DNA of 64,000 nucleotides, taken from Dactylellina haptotyla (taxonomy: Eukaryota > Ascomycota > Orbiliomycetes > Orbiliales > Orbiliaceae). Positions 1 through 11,606 of this stretch are shown here, one piece after another. Location of the stretch: the NCBI GenBank assembly GCA_031310005.1, contig CM062384.1:2790001-2854000 (forward strand), given 5' to 3'. A program made the position numbers and the translations under genes. Under the pieces are notes generated by a model. That model was not told the DNA's origin. It was given only the letters and a program-made list of their open reading frames with translations, and did no database searches. How positions within the stretch are numbered: the first letter of the stretch is position 1; each line of letters begins with the position of its first letter.

Positions 1-188
1 GAAGAAAAGAAAATATAATAACGTACAAAAAAGCCGTCATAGCAGATTTGCTTTATCTTGGAGAACCTGCGCTCGTGCTTTACACTGGGGAAAATAAGAA
101 AGATTGCCGAGGGGTAACTACTTAAGAACTCTACAAATATTTGTCAAAGAAGCGTTGTCTAGGTTCTCTTCTTTTCTCTCCTTTCAGT

Positions 189-1131
189 ATGCCTCTGCGT
201 GAAGTTGAGACGAAAAAACCTACCAATTCACTCTTTCAACTCAAAGAACTTCAGAGTCTGCACCCAGAAGCTATGGAGAACTTAATCGCTTCGATAAAAT
301 ACCTCCTTTCCCTTAACGTAAGTTCTATAATTTTTTTAGAAAAGATGTCCTTGGCAATATCAATAACTGACAATTGCACAATATTAGACTCCATCAATCA
401 GCATCCTAGTCAACTCTTTCACAAGCAGCAGACACACCGACGGGAAAATCCAACTCCTCGAAGACTGGATTGATTCCCACCAGAGACCGAACCCATTAGA
501 CCTTCTCGAGCGGATGCTGAAATACTGCATCTCGGAAGCGTGGGCGAACCAAGAGTCTCTCCCGTACGCCCCATTATCTCTTCGACGAGATATCCCTCTG
601 CAGGGCGAATTACAAAATGTACACCGTGCACTCGATATAGCGAGACGTTGCGATCCAGACTACTCGGAGCTGCACTCGACGTACGACCAGGTCGCACAGA
701 GCGTCCAAAACGGAGCCTGGAGCCGATGGCTTGGCAGCCTTAGCGGAGTCTTGGCAGAAGAGGACCTGGAAGATATCCGCTCCAGCCTGCGAGGGATATG
801 CGCGGAACAAATGTATAGCGAAATTCCTAGTCTTTATATTCGAATTACATATCTACTGGCTTCCAGCGGAGGTCTATTATCCACACCGGCTGCTCGGTAT
901 GGCAATTCGACTTACGCAGTTCTCGATTATTACTTTGACAATATTATTGTTAGGAAGTTGGAGACTATCTATGGGAGTCCGGTGCGGGAGGTCTTCTATA
1001 CTAAGGGCAAAGATTGCTCGGAGACCGATAGGAAGCTGATCTCGATACTGGCCAGCCGGCAGACCGATTGGGATGCCATTTACAAGAACCTGAAGGCTTC
1101 AACGGTCACCGGTATGGCGCAGACCTTTTAA
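189..1131 (+). CDS. Hypothetical protein, two exons
   Basis: I do not recognise this protein. Exon 1 is 189-317 and exon 2 is 388-1131. The 70-nt intron begins GTAAGT, has a CTGAC branch-like site and ends in TTAG. The phases close and give about 290 residues. The product looks soluble, with helical, leucine-rich stretches (LLEDWIDSHQ, LDLLERMLKY) and no signal peptide or membrane segment. An alternative acceptor at 483 also keeps the frame but drops 32 codons that look coding. An in-frame ATG at 141 would lengthen the N-terminus, but 189 fits the helical start better. The gene is certain only as an open, spliced reading frame; its function is unknown. Confidence 0.55.
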
Positions 1132-1438
1132 AATCCGCCCTTCCAATTATACTCTTTGGAAGTTATCCTTTATTTTATTTTTATTTTTATATTTATATTT
1201 GCTTTTATCCAATTCCCTTACATTTCTTTGCCTCTTCCTGTACACTTTCCTATACACGAACGCCATTTCCATTTCTTCTTGTTGATTTTCTTTCATATAC
1301 CAGCTGGCCAGCCTTACCTGTTTTCTGTCAACTTTAGCGACTTGATTCTTGAGACGCATCACATGCCTGTTCAAAGTTCACTGTACACTCTTACCATTAA
1401 ACCCTTGAGATCCATCACACAGCCATTGTAATTTTAGA

Positions 1439-2383
1439 TTAATTAGGTCATCCTGCGAATAAAAGTTTCCGAATCACCACATCCCTCTGACCGATCGCAC
1501 TCGTTGATTATCTCAGCTGGCCTGCTAGCTGCTTGTGTTGTCTACCGTTCAGCCGCCGACCTCGAAACCCGCCGAGCTGGACAGCGTTGTGGCTGGTGGT
1601 AAGATAATACCAACAGCCCTAAACTTGGGCTGAATCCATGAAAGGGACGTCGACCCGGTAATCAATTGTTCGCCGAAGCATATGAATTTGCGAAAAAAGC
1701 ACTGAACCGTAATGATTGACTTTAAAAGTTATGTACAGTAATGTGATACTAATCGCCTCGGTCGCGCCTTAGTAAAGCCTGTAACGCTCGACTAACAGAC
1801 AGTAATCAGATTTGTCATCGGGGTGCTAACCACAGACGGCAGTGCCGGGTTTATCCGGGACGCAACAAAAGAGGGTATGCAGGGTGCGAAAAAGCTTGGT
1901 ATACATACAAACTGACATCCTACCCCTCCATGCATAGCATTCGTCATAGGGAATTTTCCATATAGGCTTCCGGCCGGAGCACACGATATCGGATAGGCCA
2001 ACGTTACCAGCTAACGCACACCGTCTCGCGGGCCATTGGGAGCTAGATATATTCTGGATACGAAGGTATACCCGCTCTGGTGTTCCGTAGACAAGGGTAT
2101 ACGTAGATCATGGCACATTTAGTAACAAGCTTAAGACGGGATTAGTAAACATCGGAAATGCATTCTTGTACCCGCCGTTGACATATTTTAAGCTTCGATG
2201 CGAGCAAAAAAGAGCCCCACGTTGTTAGGTTCCGAAAAGCATATAAACCCATCGAAAATTCCTCTTGTCCTCCCCATTAGAAAAGCATATCTCCCATAAT
2301 TCGACGCCAATTGCCATAGCAAGCTTCTTCAACTAAGTAGATATCCTTCACTACTCTTATATATCTCGATATCTCGTGTCACA
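1439..2383. other. Intergenic, no gene seen
   Basis: I see no convincing coding frame here; the few open frames have stops or poor composition. The last 100 bases are pyrimidine- and AT-rich and are the likely promoter and leader of the dehydrogenase that follows. Confidence 0.5.
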
Positions 2384-3374
2384 ATGGTTCAAATCGGCTG
2401 GATCGGTCTCGGCCAGATGGGTTCGGGTATGGCACCCAACTTGGCCAAAAAGTATCATCACGACAAACCCCTCCTTCTGTTCAACCGCAACAACGCAAAG
2501 TCTCAAGAGCTCGCGGATTCTCTGCTGAAAGAAGGTGTCACCGTGGCCGTGGCTCCGTCCATCGCGGAATTGGTCCAGCAGTCGGACATAATCTTCACAT
2601 GTCTGGCAAATGATGCTGCCATCACGCAGACGATTGATGCTGCTGTTGCGTCTGGTGATATCACCGGAAAGCTGTTCGTTGAGAGCTCCACGGTTGCACC
2701 AAAGTGCACGGATTCCCTATCTGAGCTCTTGATATCTAAGGGTGCAAAGTTTGTTGCTGCACCTGTATTTGGTGTGCCCATGGTTGCCGCAGCCGGGATG
2801 TTGACTTATGTTCTTGCATCGAGTAATGAGAGCTGGATCGATGAGGTCATTCCCTTCACCACGGGTGTTATGGGAAAGGCTTATATTGACCTTCGAGGGA
2901 AGCCACCCGGCACAGCATCTACGATGAAGCTATCGGGTAACCATTTCGTATTGTCGATGGTGCTCACGTTGAGCGAGAGCATGGTCCTGGCTAGCCAGAG
3001 CGGCCTAGGAGAGGAAGCCATTGTGCAGTTCGTCGAAGCAGTTATGGGCGGTCCTTATGTAAGTTCTAAACTTCTGTTCGTCTCTCTTTCCTGCGATGTA
3101 ATTGCTAACTAAATCGTGTGTATAGCCTGCATATGCAAAGAGAATGCTAAGTGGAGACTATGCAACGGACGAACCGAAATTCGCTGTTGATAATGCACTG
3201 AAAGATGCCAGGCATATTAAGGACCTCGGCGATTCCAACGGCGTCAAGCTTGCCACCATTGAGGAAGCTATTAGGCTCTTGTCGATAGTCAAGGATCAGG
3301 TTGGTGCGAAGGGTGACCTGCCGGGTATGTTTGGAGCCAAGCGAGTGGAGCGAGGATTGGCATATAAGAAATAA
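2384..3374 (+). CDS. 3-hydroxyisobutyrate dehydrogenase-family oxidoreductase
   Basis: This is an NAD(P)-dependent beta-hydroxyacid dehydrogenase of the HIBADH / 6-phosphogluconate-dehydrogenase-like family. These enzymes oxidise small 3-hydroxyacids or reduce semialdehydes. Exons are 2384-3058 and 3126-3374, with a 67-nt intron (GTAAGT, CTAAC branch, ATAG). The protein has about 307 residues, the usual family length. The Rossmann motif WIGLGQMGSGMA lies at residues 6-17. The substrate-binding segment ESSTV is near residue 100 and the catalytic lysine is in STMKLSGN (K182). The C-terminal all-helical domain spans exon 2. There is no targeting peptide, so it is probably cytosolic and may be a GLYR/succinic-semialdehyde-reductase-like member rather than the mitochondrial valine-pathway enzyme. 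The substrate cannot be read from the sequence. Confidence 0.9.
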
Positions 3375-4097
3375 GTCGGTCATCGATGTATGTATCTATC
3401 AGCTGGTCTGCTGTTGTTAGTTTGGGTAGAATGGAATACTTCTTGAAATAACGAATTCTTCTTAGCCTTCTTGTGATAAGTCTAGGCTTGTAGTCTGGTG
3501 GGTGCATTAATCTGTAGCTTGAAGTGGTTATCCGCCATATTAATATTGGTATATGGGATGAATGGGTGTCGAGCCCTGCAGCGGTCTTCATACTGCCACA
3601 GCAACAACTACAGCGGTCCCCAGCACGGCCCACCAATCACTCACCCCGCGAAACCCACTTCGAAACGGACGTCGGGGTGGGCAAAGCCATAACCCAAAAT
3701 GCCGCCATCAGGTCTTATATATATAACCCGAGGAAGAGGAGTTTCATATAGCCCTGTTGCCATTCTCAAAGCATTATTCCTGCTCCGAATCCGACAAGCC
3801 ATTGCCAACCTCTCCACAAACCACCCATCACTCTCCTTCATCCTCTATTATGTTGCCATTCTTTTAAACATCCATAATTTATTGCGGTCTTTTAGAGAGA
3901 GGAGTGTCAAGGGATTAGACCCGGATATCCCCCAGGAGAGCAGTCGATCATTGTGTGAACCTCTATGGGATATCATCTGGCCCACCATGCCGCGACCACG
4001 GCGTAAACCCCCAGGGGCTATCAAGCACCGCCTTCACATTATCAAGCGCGAGATCACAGCTTCTTTGTATATTGGCTTTCGACGTATATCTGATAAG
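3375..4097. other. Intergenic / possible 5' extension
   Basis: No separate gene is seen. The frame of the next gene stays open upstream to 3699 and contains other ATGs (3699, 3987), so part of this may be leader or N-terminal extension. Alignment to the paralogue at 7240 argues for a start near 4098. Confidence 0.4.
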
Positions 4098-6630
4098 ATG
4101 GCGTTGGCAATTAGCCCAAGTGCTTGGTTCGCCCATACCGATTTCAATGGAGCTGCGGGCAACGGTAACAACCACAACAAGGAGAATGCTATCCCGAACC
4201 ACAACCCCGTCGTCGGCGCCATGCAGTTTAATCCAAAGAGTAGCCATCTTTATCGCTACTTTGTTGGCTTACCTAACCCTACCGATCTGCAATTCAAAGA
4301 TTCAATCTACAATATGAGATTGGAGTTTGCTCCTTATCCACCAGCTTCTACACGACATCTAACTAAAACGATGCTCAAGGACCTTACTCTCGGTCAACGA
4401 AATCTTGCCAAGTTTGTGGTTGTGAAGACCGTTCTGCCGCCGAAGCATCTCAATAACCTTCATGTTCTTATTGAAGATGAGACTGGCCAGTGGGGATTGT
4501 TGCACATATTCGAGTTTCCATATACGAATCACCCTGAAGACCGGATTGGACCTGGGCAACTGATGATAATCAAGGAGCCTTTCTACTACGTTGGATACGA
4601 CACTCTCGCCGCGATTAGAGTCGATCATCCGAGTGATATCATGTACGTTACGCACAAGCACCCTCAGGTTCATGAAAAATGGAAAAAGAAGGATACGTCA
4701 GGATTCCCTGTTCTACCTAAGGTGCTTAAATGGGATGCCGAAGTCAGAATGAGATGGAAGAAGTACCATCAAGCGCTTGATCAGTATGCCCTACAATCCA
4801 CATCTTTGGATTTCTTGGTCTAATCTTGATTTTGAAGCCTGAATCTAGCCCTCAAACTCGCAGAGACCCCAAAAAGCCAAGAGGACGTCAAACTTGATAT
4901 CCTCAGACTCCGCGCTGGCGCTTACTACTACACCAATCATTACGAGCTCAGCCTCGCAGACGCGAACACTATCCTCGCCAACTCTTTTAATGTAAAAGCT
5001 GCCTGGTATAAAGCGAACTGCTTCTTCAAGCTTCGTAGATACGATGAATGCAAAGGCCTCCTTTTCAAAATCATGCAGGGTCCTTCTCGGTACAAATTTA
5101 GGGATTCTGCGAATATGCTCATGCAGATAAGAACTCATCAGGACGCCATAGTTGGGGTCTTTGAGATGAAAAGTATCATTGACAACTGCGCTGCAAGGAA
5201 GGAGGCTTTGATGATAGGAGACTACGTTTCGGGGGTTAAAATTAGGAAAACTGGAATACACAAGCTTGGGCTTTTCGCTCACCAGAATTTTAAGGCGGGT
5301 GATGTAGTGATGGTTGTCAAGTCATTCGCGAGCGTTACGGGGGAGGATAATGCTGTTTTTGACCTAAGGGATGAGAATGCTCGGTTGGTGAAGAAGAAGT
5401 ATGGTCCGAAACTGCTTGCTAAAATGCTCGAAAGGATGAACTACGAGCCCTCTGGTTCGAGGTTAGTTTGCAAGCTATATAATGGCCACCGTGTGGGTGA
5501 TGGTATGAAGGATGATAAAGGGAAGATAGTAGTCGATAAGTGAGCACAACTGCATGTGTTTTCAAGGAGTAAATGATGGCTAACTAGTTCATAGATTCTA
5601 CGTTGACGAACTCGTTCAAAAGACCGCCCTTCAACATGACTCTTGGAATCGCCGTATTCAACTAGGTTGCTCCATTCTTGACCCTGACCTATTTCCAGAC
5701 CTAGATTCTTCTCTAGTTCCTAATTGTTGTCTGTACCCTCATGAAGACGGAAGCTCGGATCTCAAAATCAAAGAACGCTACAGCTTCTGGCTTCCAACCT
5801 CATATATCAATCACAGCTGTCTCCCAAATGTGAGCCGGAATATATTCTGCGATATGATGTTCATCACTGCGACAACAGATATCAAAATCGGAACAGAGTT
5901 ACTGCTAAACTATATGGACGATGACTACTCCCCTCTCAAAGACCGCCGACAAGACTTAAAGGATCGATTCGGATTTGACTGCCTGTGTCATCTTTGCATG
6001 TTTGAGAGGGATAACGACGAATACTGCGCTAGTCTACAGAAGGTTCCAAAGGCAATACATGGCCTCGCGTACGGCATTCTAAGCGGACATTTACCTAGCC
6101 AACTGGATGGAGTGAGAAAATGCATATCCCTCCTCCATGCAGACTGCATGGATACACCTTACGACTTTCCAAACTTCGAGGTGGTATATGTGCTTATGGC
6201 AGAGGAGTTCTTGGCACAAAAAATGGAGAGCGAGAGCATCTTCGACGAAGCTACCACCGGTATAGAATGGTACTTTAGAGATATGAGACTTGCTTTGCGC
6301 ATGATACGCGAATTGAGAGGTGAGTATCTCATTGAAAACGGGGTGTTTGAAATTCTAAGGCTCGGTTTTGTGTGTAAATGGCTTTTTGAGGCGTACATGC
6401 TTGCTGCTGTCGCCATGGCGAATTTTCATGGCGATATGAAACATTTTCTGCAGAGAACTGCGGGAGATATCTATGGGATGCTTTGTGGCGAGAAAATTAC
6501 GTTTTCGAAGCTGTCAGATCGTCGATTGAAGGATAAAGTTGGGGATAAGCCGGAGGCAGAATATTTGGATGCGGAGGTAATGGTTGAATGGTTGGTGGAC
6601 CAGGGACTAGAGAGGAGCGAATTGGCGTGA
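4098..6630 (+). CDS. TPR-SET domain protein A
   Basis: A putative protein lysine methyltransferase-like SET protein with an N-terminal TPR region, a fungal family. Exons are 4098-4783, 4838-5539 and 5595-6630, with introns of 54 and 55 nt; phases close to about 807 residues. Order: an N-terminal globular domain shared with the neighbour (residues 100-200), TPR helices (about 230-320; AWYKANCFFKLRRYDECKG), and a split SET domain. The SET domain opens at KLGLFAHQNFKAGD, has the NHSC cofactor/knot motif at 535-538, and ends in a CxCxxC post-SET cluster near 592-597 (DCLCHLC). The start was chosen because it aligns in length with the downstream paralogue; an ATG at 3987 would add 37 residues. The two genes are tandem, same strand and diverged throughout. 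Substrate and localisation are unknown. Confidence 0.82.
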
Positions 6631-7239
6631 TGAAACGTCCTTCATCTACCATGTATTTGCTAGGGAAACGAGGGCTTCCGCGAAAGCGTTGTTGACTGAG
6701 AGTGATACTATAAGATTAAGCAGGGAAAACGCTCATGTACGTATTCTGGGGCGGCTATAGCTTGCGCTTCTCTAATCATTTCATTCTGAACGACACCTGA
6801 TATTATCATTATTAGCTATCAATGGAATACGAACCTTGACAAAGAGCCGTCCTCTGAAATCCATCTTCTAGGCCATAAACTATATACCAGATTCATTAGT
6901 GAGATTCACAAAACAAATGGAATTAAAGATTTTTGTCGCAAAACTACACTCACCCACCCAGTCGAGGTCGTCAGGACGTAATTTTCAAAATGTTAGTCAA
7001 TTTGAGGTCTGCTGTGTGAAGCCCGCCACCGCGTCTTGAATAGCTAACAACGTCAACGCCGTTGCGGCTGGACTGGTATTTGACTTCATCAGCTGTCGTA
7101 AAAGTTTTTTGGACCTCCAAATAATCTTAGCTTCATCAATTGAGCTTATATTACTAGTATCAGGGCATTTCTGCCCATTCTTAAACTCAATCAAAGAGAA
7201 TCAGACATCCCGTGCTCTGAAAACCTCGAATACGACATC
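6631..7239. other. Intergenic between tandem SET genes
   Basis: No gene is supported. A short minus-strand open frame (6997-7194) has no recognisable features. This should hold the terminator of gene A and the promoter of gene B. Confidence 0.4.
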
Positions 7240-9649
7240 ATGGAGAGCACGGTCAAGCTGACACCGAGCGATAGCGAGCTCCTCCTTATCCAGCGCTTTC
7301 TCTATCAAAACTCCAAGGAAAACGCGGGAAAGAAACCCAAAACCAGATTCTTTCGTCACGAGCTCATCCAGACCCTTGAGGACCGGACCATCGAAGATGA
7401 AGGACTGAGTCTTACTAGCGTAATTCACAAAACAGCTGAAGTCGAAGCGGAACCGTACGCACCATCGGTTGAGAAGCTCGAGGAGCTAAAGAAGATATTC
7501 ATCGAAGATTTGACTATGCAAACCCGGCATCATGGAACTATGGTGTTTCTCAAGACAATCACAGATATGAAGAGACTTGTTACAGATTGCGCCATCGTCG
7601 AAGATGAGAAGGGCGAAGCCACACAATTGCAAGTATTCAATCTTGGGGGAAACACAAACCTCCAGGAGTTGTTTCCTAAGGGACAGATCATGGCTATCAA
7701 GGAACCAATGTACAGATACTCAAATACTAGTATCCCGAGTATCCGAGTCGATCATTTTACCGACATGGTGTTCTTGAATGGCGACGACCCGATGGTTCCT
7801 GAGAAATGGGTGGTTCCAGCGCTTGATATGACGGCAGAGAAGTTCATGGATCTTGGGAATAAGTGCCTGAAAGAAGGAAAAACGAAGGACGCTATTAGAA
7901 TGTACGTACTTCTTTCACCATATCTATATTGAATCACTGCTGATAAAACTGCTTTCATGGGTGCAGGTATACGGCTGCTGCCAAAGTGGCTAATACAGAT
8001 GCCATGCGTCTCTCGCTGCTTCTGAAACTTTCTTTGGCTCATCTCCGTCGTAGCGAATGGGAACACGCGCTCGTCAAGGCCGAGTTAGCTCTCAAGATTG
8101 AACCGGATAACGAGAAGGCATTGTATCGCAAATCCAAAGCTCTCTACGAACTTGGGCACTTCAGAAAGTGTGGTAACACTGTCGCAAAGATTGTTAGTCT
8201 TTACCCTGACAACCCGGAAGCAAAGAAGGACTTCGCCATAGTCCGCGAAAGAATCACCGAGGAGACATTCGGCGTGTACAACTTTGAAAAGATGGTCGCG
8301 ATGGCACAGAAGGATACTCCTCAGATGGTATACGACTTTGCAGATTTCACTCAACCGGTTTATGTAAAAGAATCCTCTATAAGTGGCTTCGGAGTTTTCA
8401 CCAGGAAAGAAGTAAAGGCTGGCGACTTGCTAGTCTGTTCTAAGGCTTTCGTTAACTGCCGCGGCAGCAATAACGGCGCAGTTCTTACGATCAATCCGGA
8501 GGAGATGAAGGTTAGCTTAAGTCCTTCGGGGTTTGCCAGTATTGCGGTATTAGAGAAAATGCGACGACTACCTTCTACAGTATCCTCTATCTTGCAATTG
8601 CATAGCGGGCTAGAGCCAGAGGAGCGACAAAAAATCGGGGAGAGTGAGAATTTGATTATCGATTCGTAAGCCCCCAGTCACAGTTTTGCTCTTCTTAAGG
8701 GAAATTCTAACAGGCGCAATAATTTAGCTTCCTTGTCAAACGCATTATCCACTTGAATTCGTTCTCCTCTGTCTCTTACTATGACGAGTTCCCTGAAATG
8801 CGAGGCCCGGCTTGGGATGTACCAAAAAATCCCGAAAAAACAGAGGACAACCCGTTCGATCCAAACAGCGGCCTTTGGTTGCTTCCATCTTATATCAATC
8901 ACTCTTGTGTACCAAACACCAGCCGCGCCATCCTCGGAGATATGATGATCCTCCGCGCTATCATCGATATGACAAAGGATACTGAACTACTGATCACATA
9001 TACTGATCCAAAGATAGAGCTCGCTCATCGCCAGCAAATGATCAAACACAGCTGGGGCTTCGCCTGCCAATGCCCGCTCTGCAAATTCGAAACGTTGGCT
9101 GGAGCTAGTTTGCACATGGAGGGCCTGATATCTGAGATTGATGAGCTCGTCATGAACGTTGGAGAGAATTTGCCTACTCGCAAGGACGCCGATAAGTTGG
9201 CAGATCTGTGTACCGAGTTGGAGAAATGCTATATCTATCCGGCACATACAGTGCCACGCCCTTTCCTAGGCGAGCAGTTGCTCCGACTATTTGAGTGGTA
9301 CCACGTCCTCCGTGTTGGAAACAAGGCTTCTGTCAAGTTGCATTTTGCGCCTAGAGCTTTCGGTGCGGTGTATCATTTCGGCGCAGGCAATGGTCCAACT
9401 TTTATCCGGAAAGGGCTGGCTGATCCAGATCTTGTTAGGGCCTACGTAAGGCTTACATGCATCAACGGTATTCTAGGAGGTGAATTCAAAGCTAAATGGC
9501 TGGAAGCAGCCAGAACCATGTACAAGATCATCGTCGGAGAGGACTCGACCTTCATGGATACTTTTGGGGATATGGTTGACAGACACGACCAGCTCCCTCT
9601 GGAACTCATCAAGAAATACAACGAGGAAGGTGTCTCGAAACGAGGTTAA
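7240..9649 (+). CDS. TPR-SET domain protein B
   Basis: Paralogue of the preceding gene. Exons are 7240-7901, 7967-8665 and 8728-9649; introns of 65 and 62 nt have GTACGT and GTAAGC donors. The phases close to about 760 residues. The N-terminal domain ends in the shared pattern KEP(M/F)-Y followed by IRVDH. TPR helices follow (KFMDLGNKCLKEGKTKDAIR, then HLRRSEWEHALVKAE and ALYRKSKALYELGHF). The SET domain begins at SGFGVFTRKEVKAGD, has NHSC at about 511-514, and ends in a CxCxxC post-SET cluster (FACQCPLCKF, near 567-572). Both introns occupy the same positions as in gene A, confirming tandem duplication. Probably a nuclear or cytosolic methyltransferase of unknown substrate. Confidence 0.85.
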
Positions 9650-9686
9650 CTTTGCGTTTAAAATATACATGTAGCTTGCTTTTCTA

Positions 9687-11143
9687 TCACTGCCACAGCA
9701 TGTCCTGTTCCCTAAACTCTGTTTCCCCAATCATGTCATCCCTTCCGTCACCAGACTCATCCGATGTTTCGTTTGCTAGCACTCTTCGCTTCAAAATAAG
9801 CTGGTTGCTAAAAGCACTCTGCTTGCTTCCTAAAAATCTATTTGCTTTTAGCAACACAAGATAATCGACGATACTTTGTTGATCCAAGTCCAATGTATCG
9901 AAATATTCCTTCTCATTCCCAGTCAACATCCGCCATTTATCTATTACCAAGGCGCCCACCTCAGCTGCTCTATTTCGAATATATTTCAAGGCGTCGTCGT
10001 CGCTCGTCCCAACATATACGAGCTTAATCTTGTATTTGCTTGCCAATTCCATTATAACACGGGCAAACTTTTCGAGCAGTGCAGGCCTTTGTTCCGCCGA
10101 GCTAGTGATTTCAGGACCGAAGTACACTCCGATAAATTCTGAAACTCCAGTCATTTCGCCTGTGGAATTCGCAGCGTTCTGCAGAGACTGCTTTAACCTA
10201 TCCACTACTAGATTTGACAGGGCGATTAGATCCTGGCGAAATTCGGCAAGGTACCCGAAGTTAATTGCAATATGGGGTTCATCAGCCGAAGGTTTGAATC
10301 CATAAGCATTCCGCTCATCCAATCTGACTATAACGGGTGTTTTGCTCGAAGGTTGGGTGCTCAACCCAGCGATATACTCGTCGAACTTGTGATGTAAGTT
10401 TTCGCCATTTGCTATGTTTGTAACCGAACATATATTAACTTCGTGTTTTTTGATCAGTCCAAGCCTCAACTTTTAGTTGACTTACTATTTCTCGTTTCTG
10501 TTCCTTCACCCATGATTTTTTGCAAACTAACTAGCTCTGGGAAACTTGCATATTCATAGCTGGGAACGTTCTCTATCTTATCCAAAATCATCATATTTCC
10601 GCAATTCGCCAGCATCATGTTTCTAAACCAGCTCACATCGAAAAAGTGGCTCATCTCTTTATATCTCCTCGTCTTAAAGGCACTAGAGCTTGTACCCGAC
10701 CTAATCTCTATTTGCGGGAGCACTAAACCCGTAGCACCAGCCGATAGAGCAAAGTGTACACAATTCAGAATTGAGTTCCTAGCGACAACAATATCCCCTG
10801 CGTTGTGGATGCAGGAGATGTAGACATTTTTGCGCCACGGCGTGCGTTGACATTGCGTCCGGAGAGCGACGAAATCTGCTCGATCAGAGGTCTGAGGGAA
10901 GGCGTTTTCGAGTACCAAAGCGTTGATACCTTCTGTGGTCAAAAGTGGGTTCGTTTTGTTCGTAGATTCGGTGGAGTCTGCAAACAGGGGCGTTTGATTG
11001 AGCGAGGATTTGTTAGGGAAGTAATCTAATGTTGTGGTTGTCGAGGAACCTGTTGATAATATTAAAAGAACCAAGGCTAGAGTGAATATTGCGCCATAGA
11101 TGAGATTTTGAGTGGAAAAGGCGCGGTTCGTAAGGGGAATCAT
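9687..11143 (-). CDS. Type II membrane glycosyltransferase, O-fucosyltransferase-like
   Basis: Exons run 11143-10486 and 10411-9687 on the minus strand. The 74-nt intron (GTAAGT...CATAG) joins in phase to give about 460 residues. A single hydrophobic segment at residues 15-31 (IYGAIFTLALVLLIL) after a short basic N-terminus predicts a type II Golgi or ER membrane protein with a Ser/Thr-rich stem. The lumenal part has a GDP-fucosyltransferase-like pattern, with ILNCVHFALSAGATGLVLPQ near residues 125-145 and a C-terminal QQSIVDYLVLLKANRFLGS segment typical of the acceptor-site end of these enzymes. This looks like the fungal O-fucosyltransferase-like family, but the donor sugar is not provable here. 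It is convergent with the SET gene, with 37 bases between stop codons. Confidence 0.6.
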
Positions 11144-11606
11144 TATGAATGAATCGTTGAGAACATGCGAGGTGATACTTGTGACATGTTAATTGCAGAT
11201 TTGACATCGGGTGAGGCTTGTTATATGAGGTGCTGTGCTTACTCCTTCGCTCGACCCTCCGTTCCTTGAAAACGTGGGTTGGAATGAGATATATTCACCC
11301 CTTGCATATCGCCGATGCCTAGTGCGGAACAGGGGGGTTTTAATATACGAATTCTGTACTTCTTATCGAATTTCGAATCAAAAATACGCATGGCTAGTCC
11401 AAAAGCCGTTTAGGTATAGGTTTTAGAACCAATTAATACTGCAGAAAAGTCAAATCAAGATAATTAAGCATATATGGGACGATGTCTATAAAAGCACTTC
11501 GGTATTCGCTCTTGAAGCTTCATATATGTCATTAAGTTTATCTATATTGCGGCAATCAAATCTATAAAGCTGGCGAAAACTAGTTAGAAAATTGAAGTGA
11601 CGACCA
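11144..11606. other. Intergenic
   Basis: Upstream region of the membrane glycosyltransferase and 3' side of the UDP-glycosyltransferase. I see no gene. Confidence 0.4.

Noticed and set aside
10466-10490. A 16-base intron (GTAAGT...AAAAG) in the membrane glycosyltransferase
   Set aside because: Too short; the acceptor at 10412 gives a normal 74-nt intron and keeps the frame.
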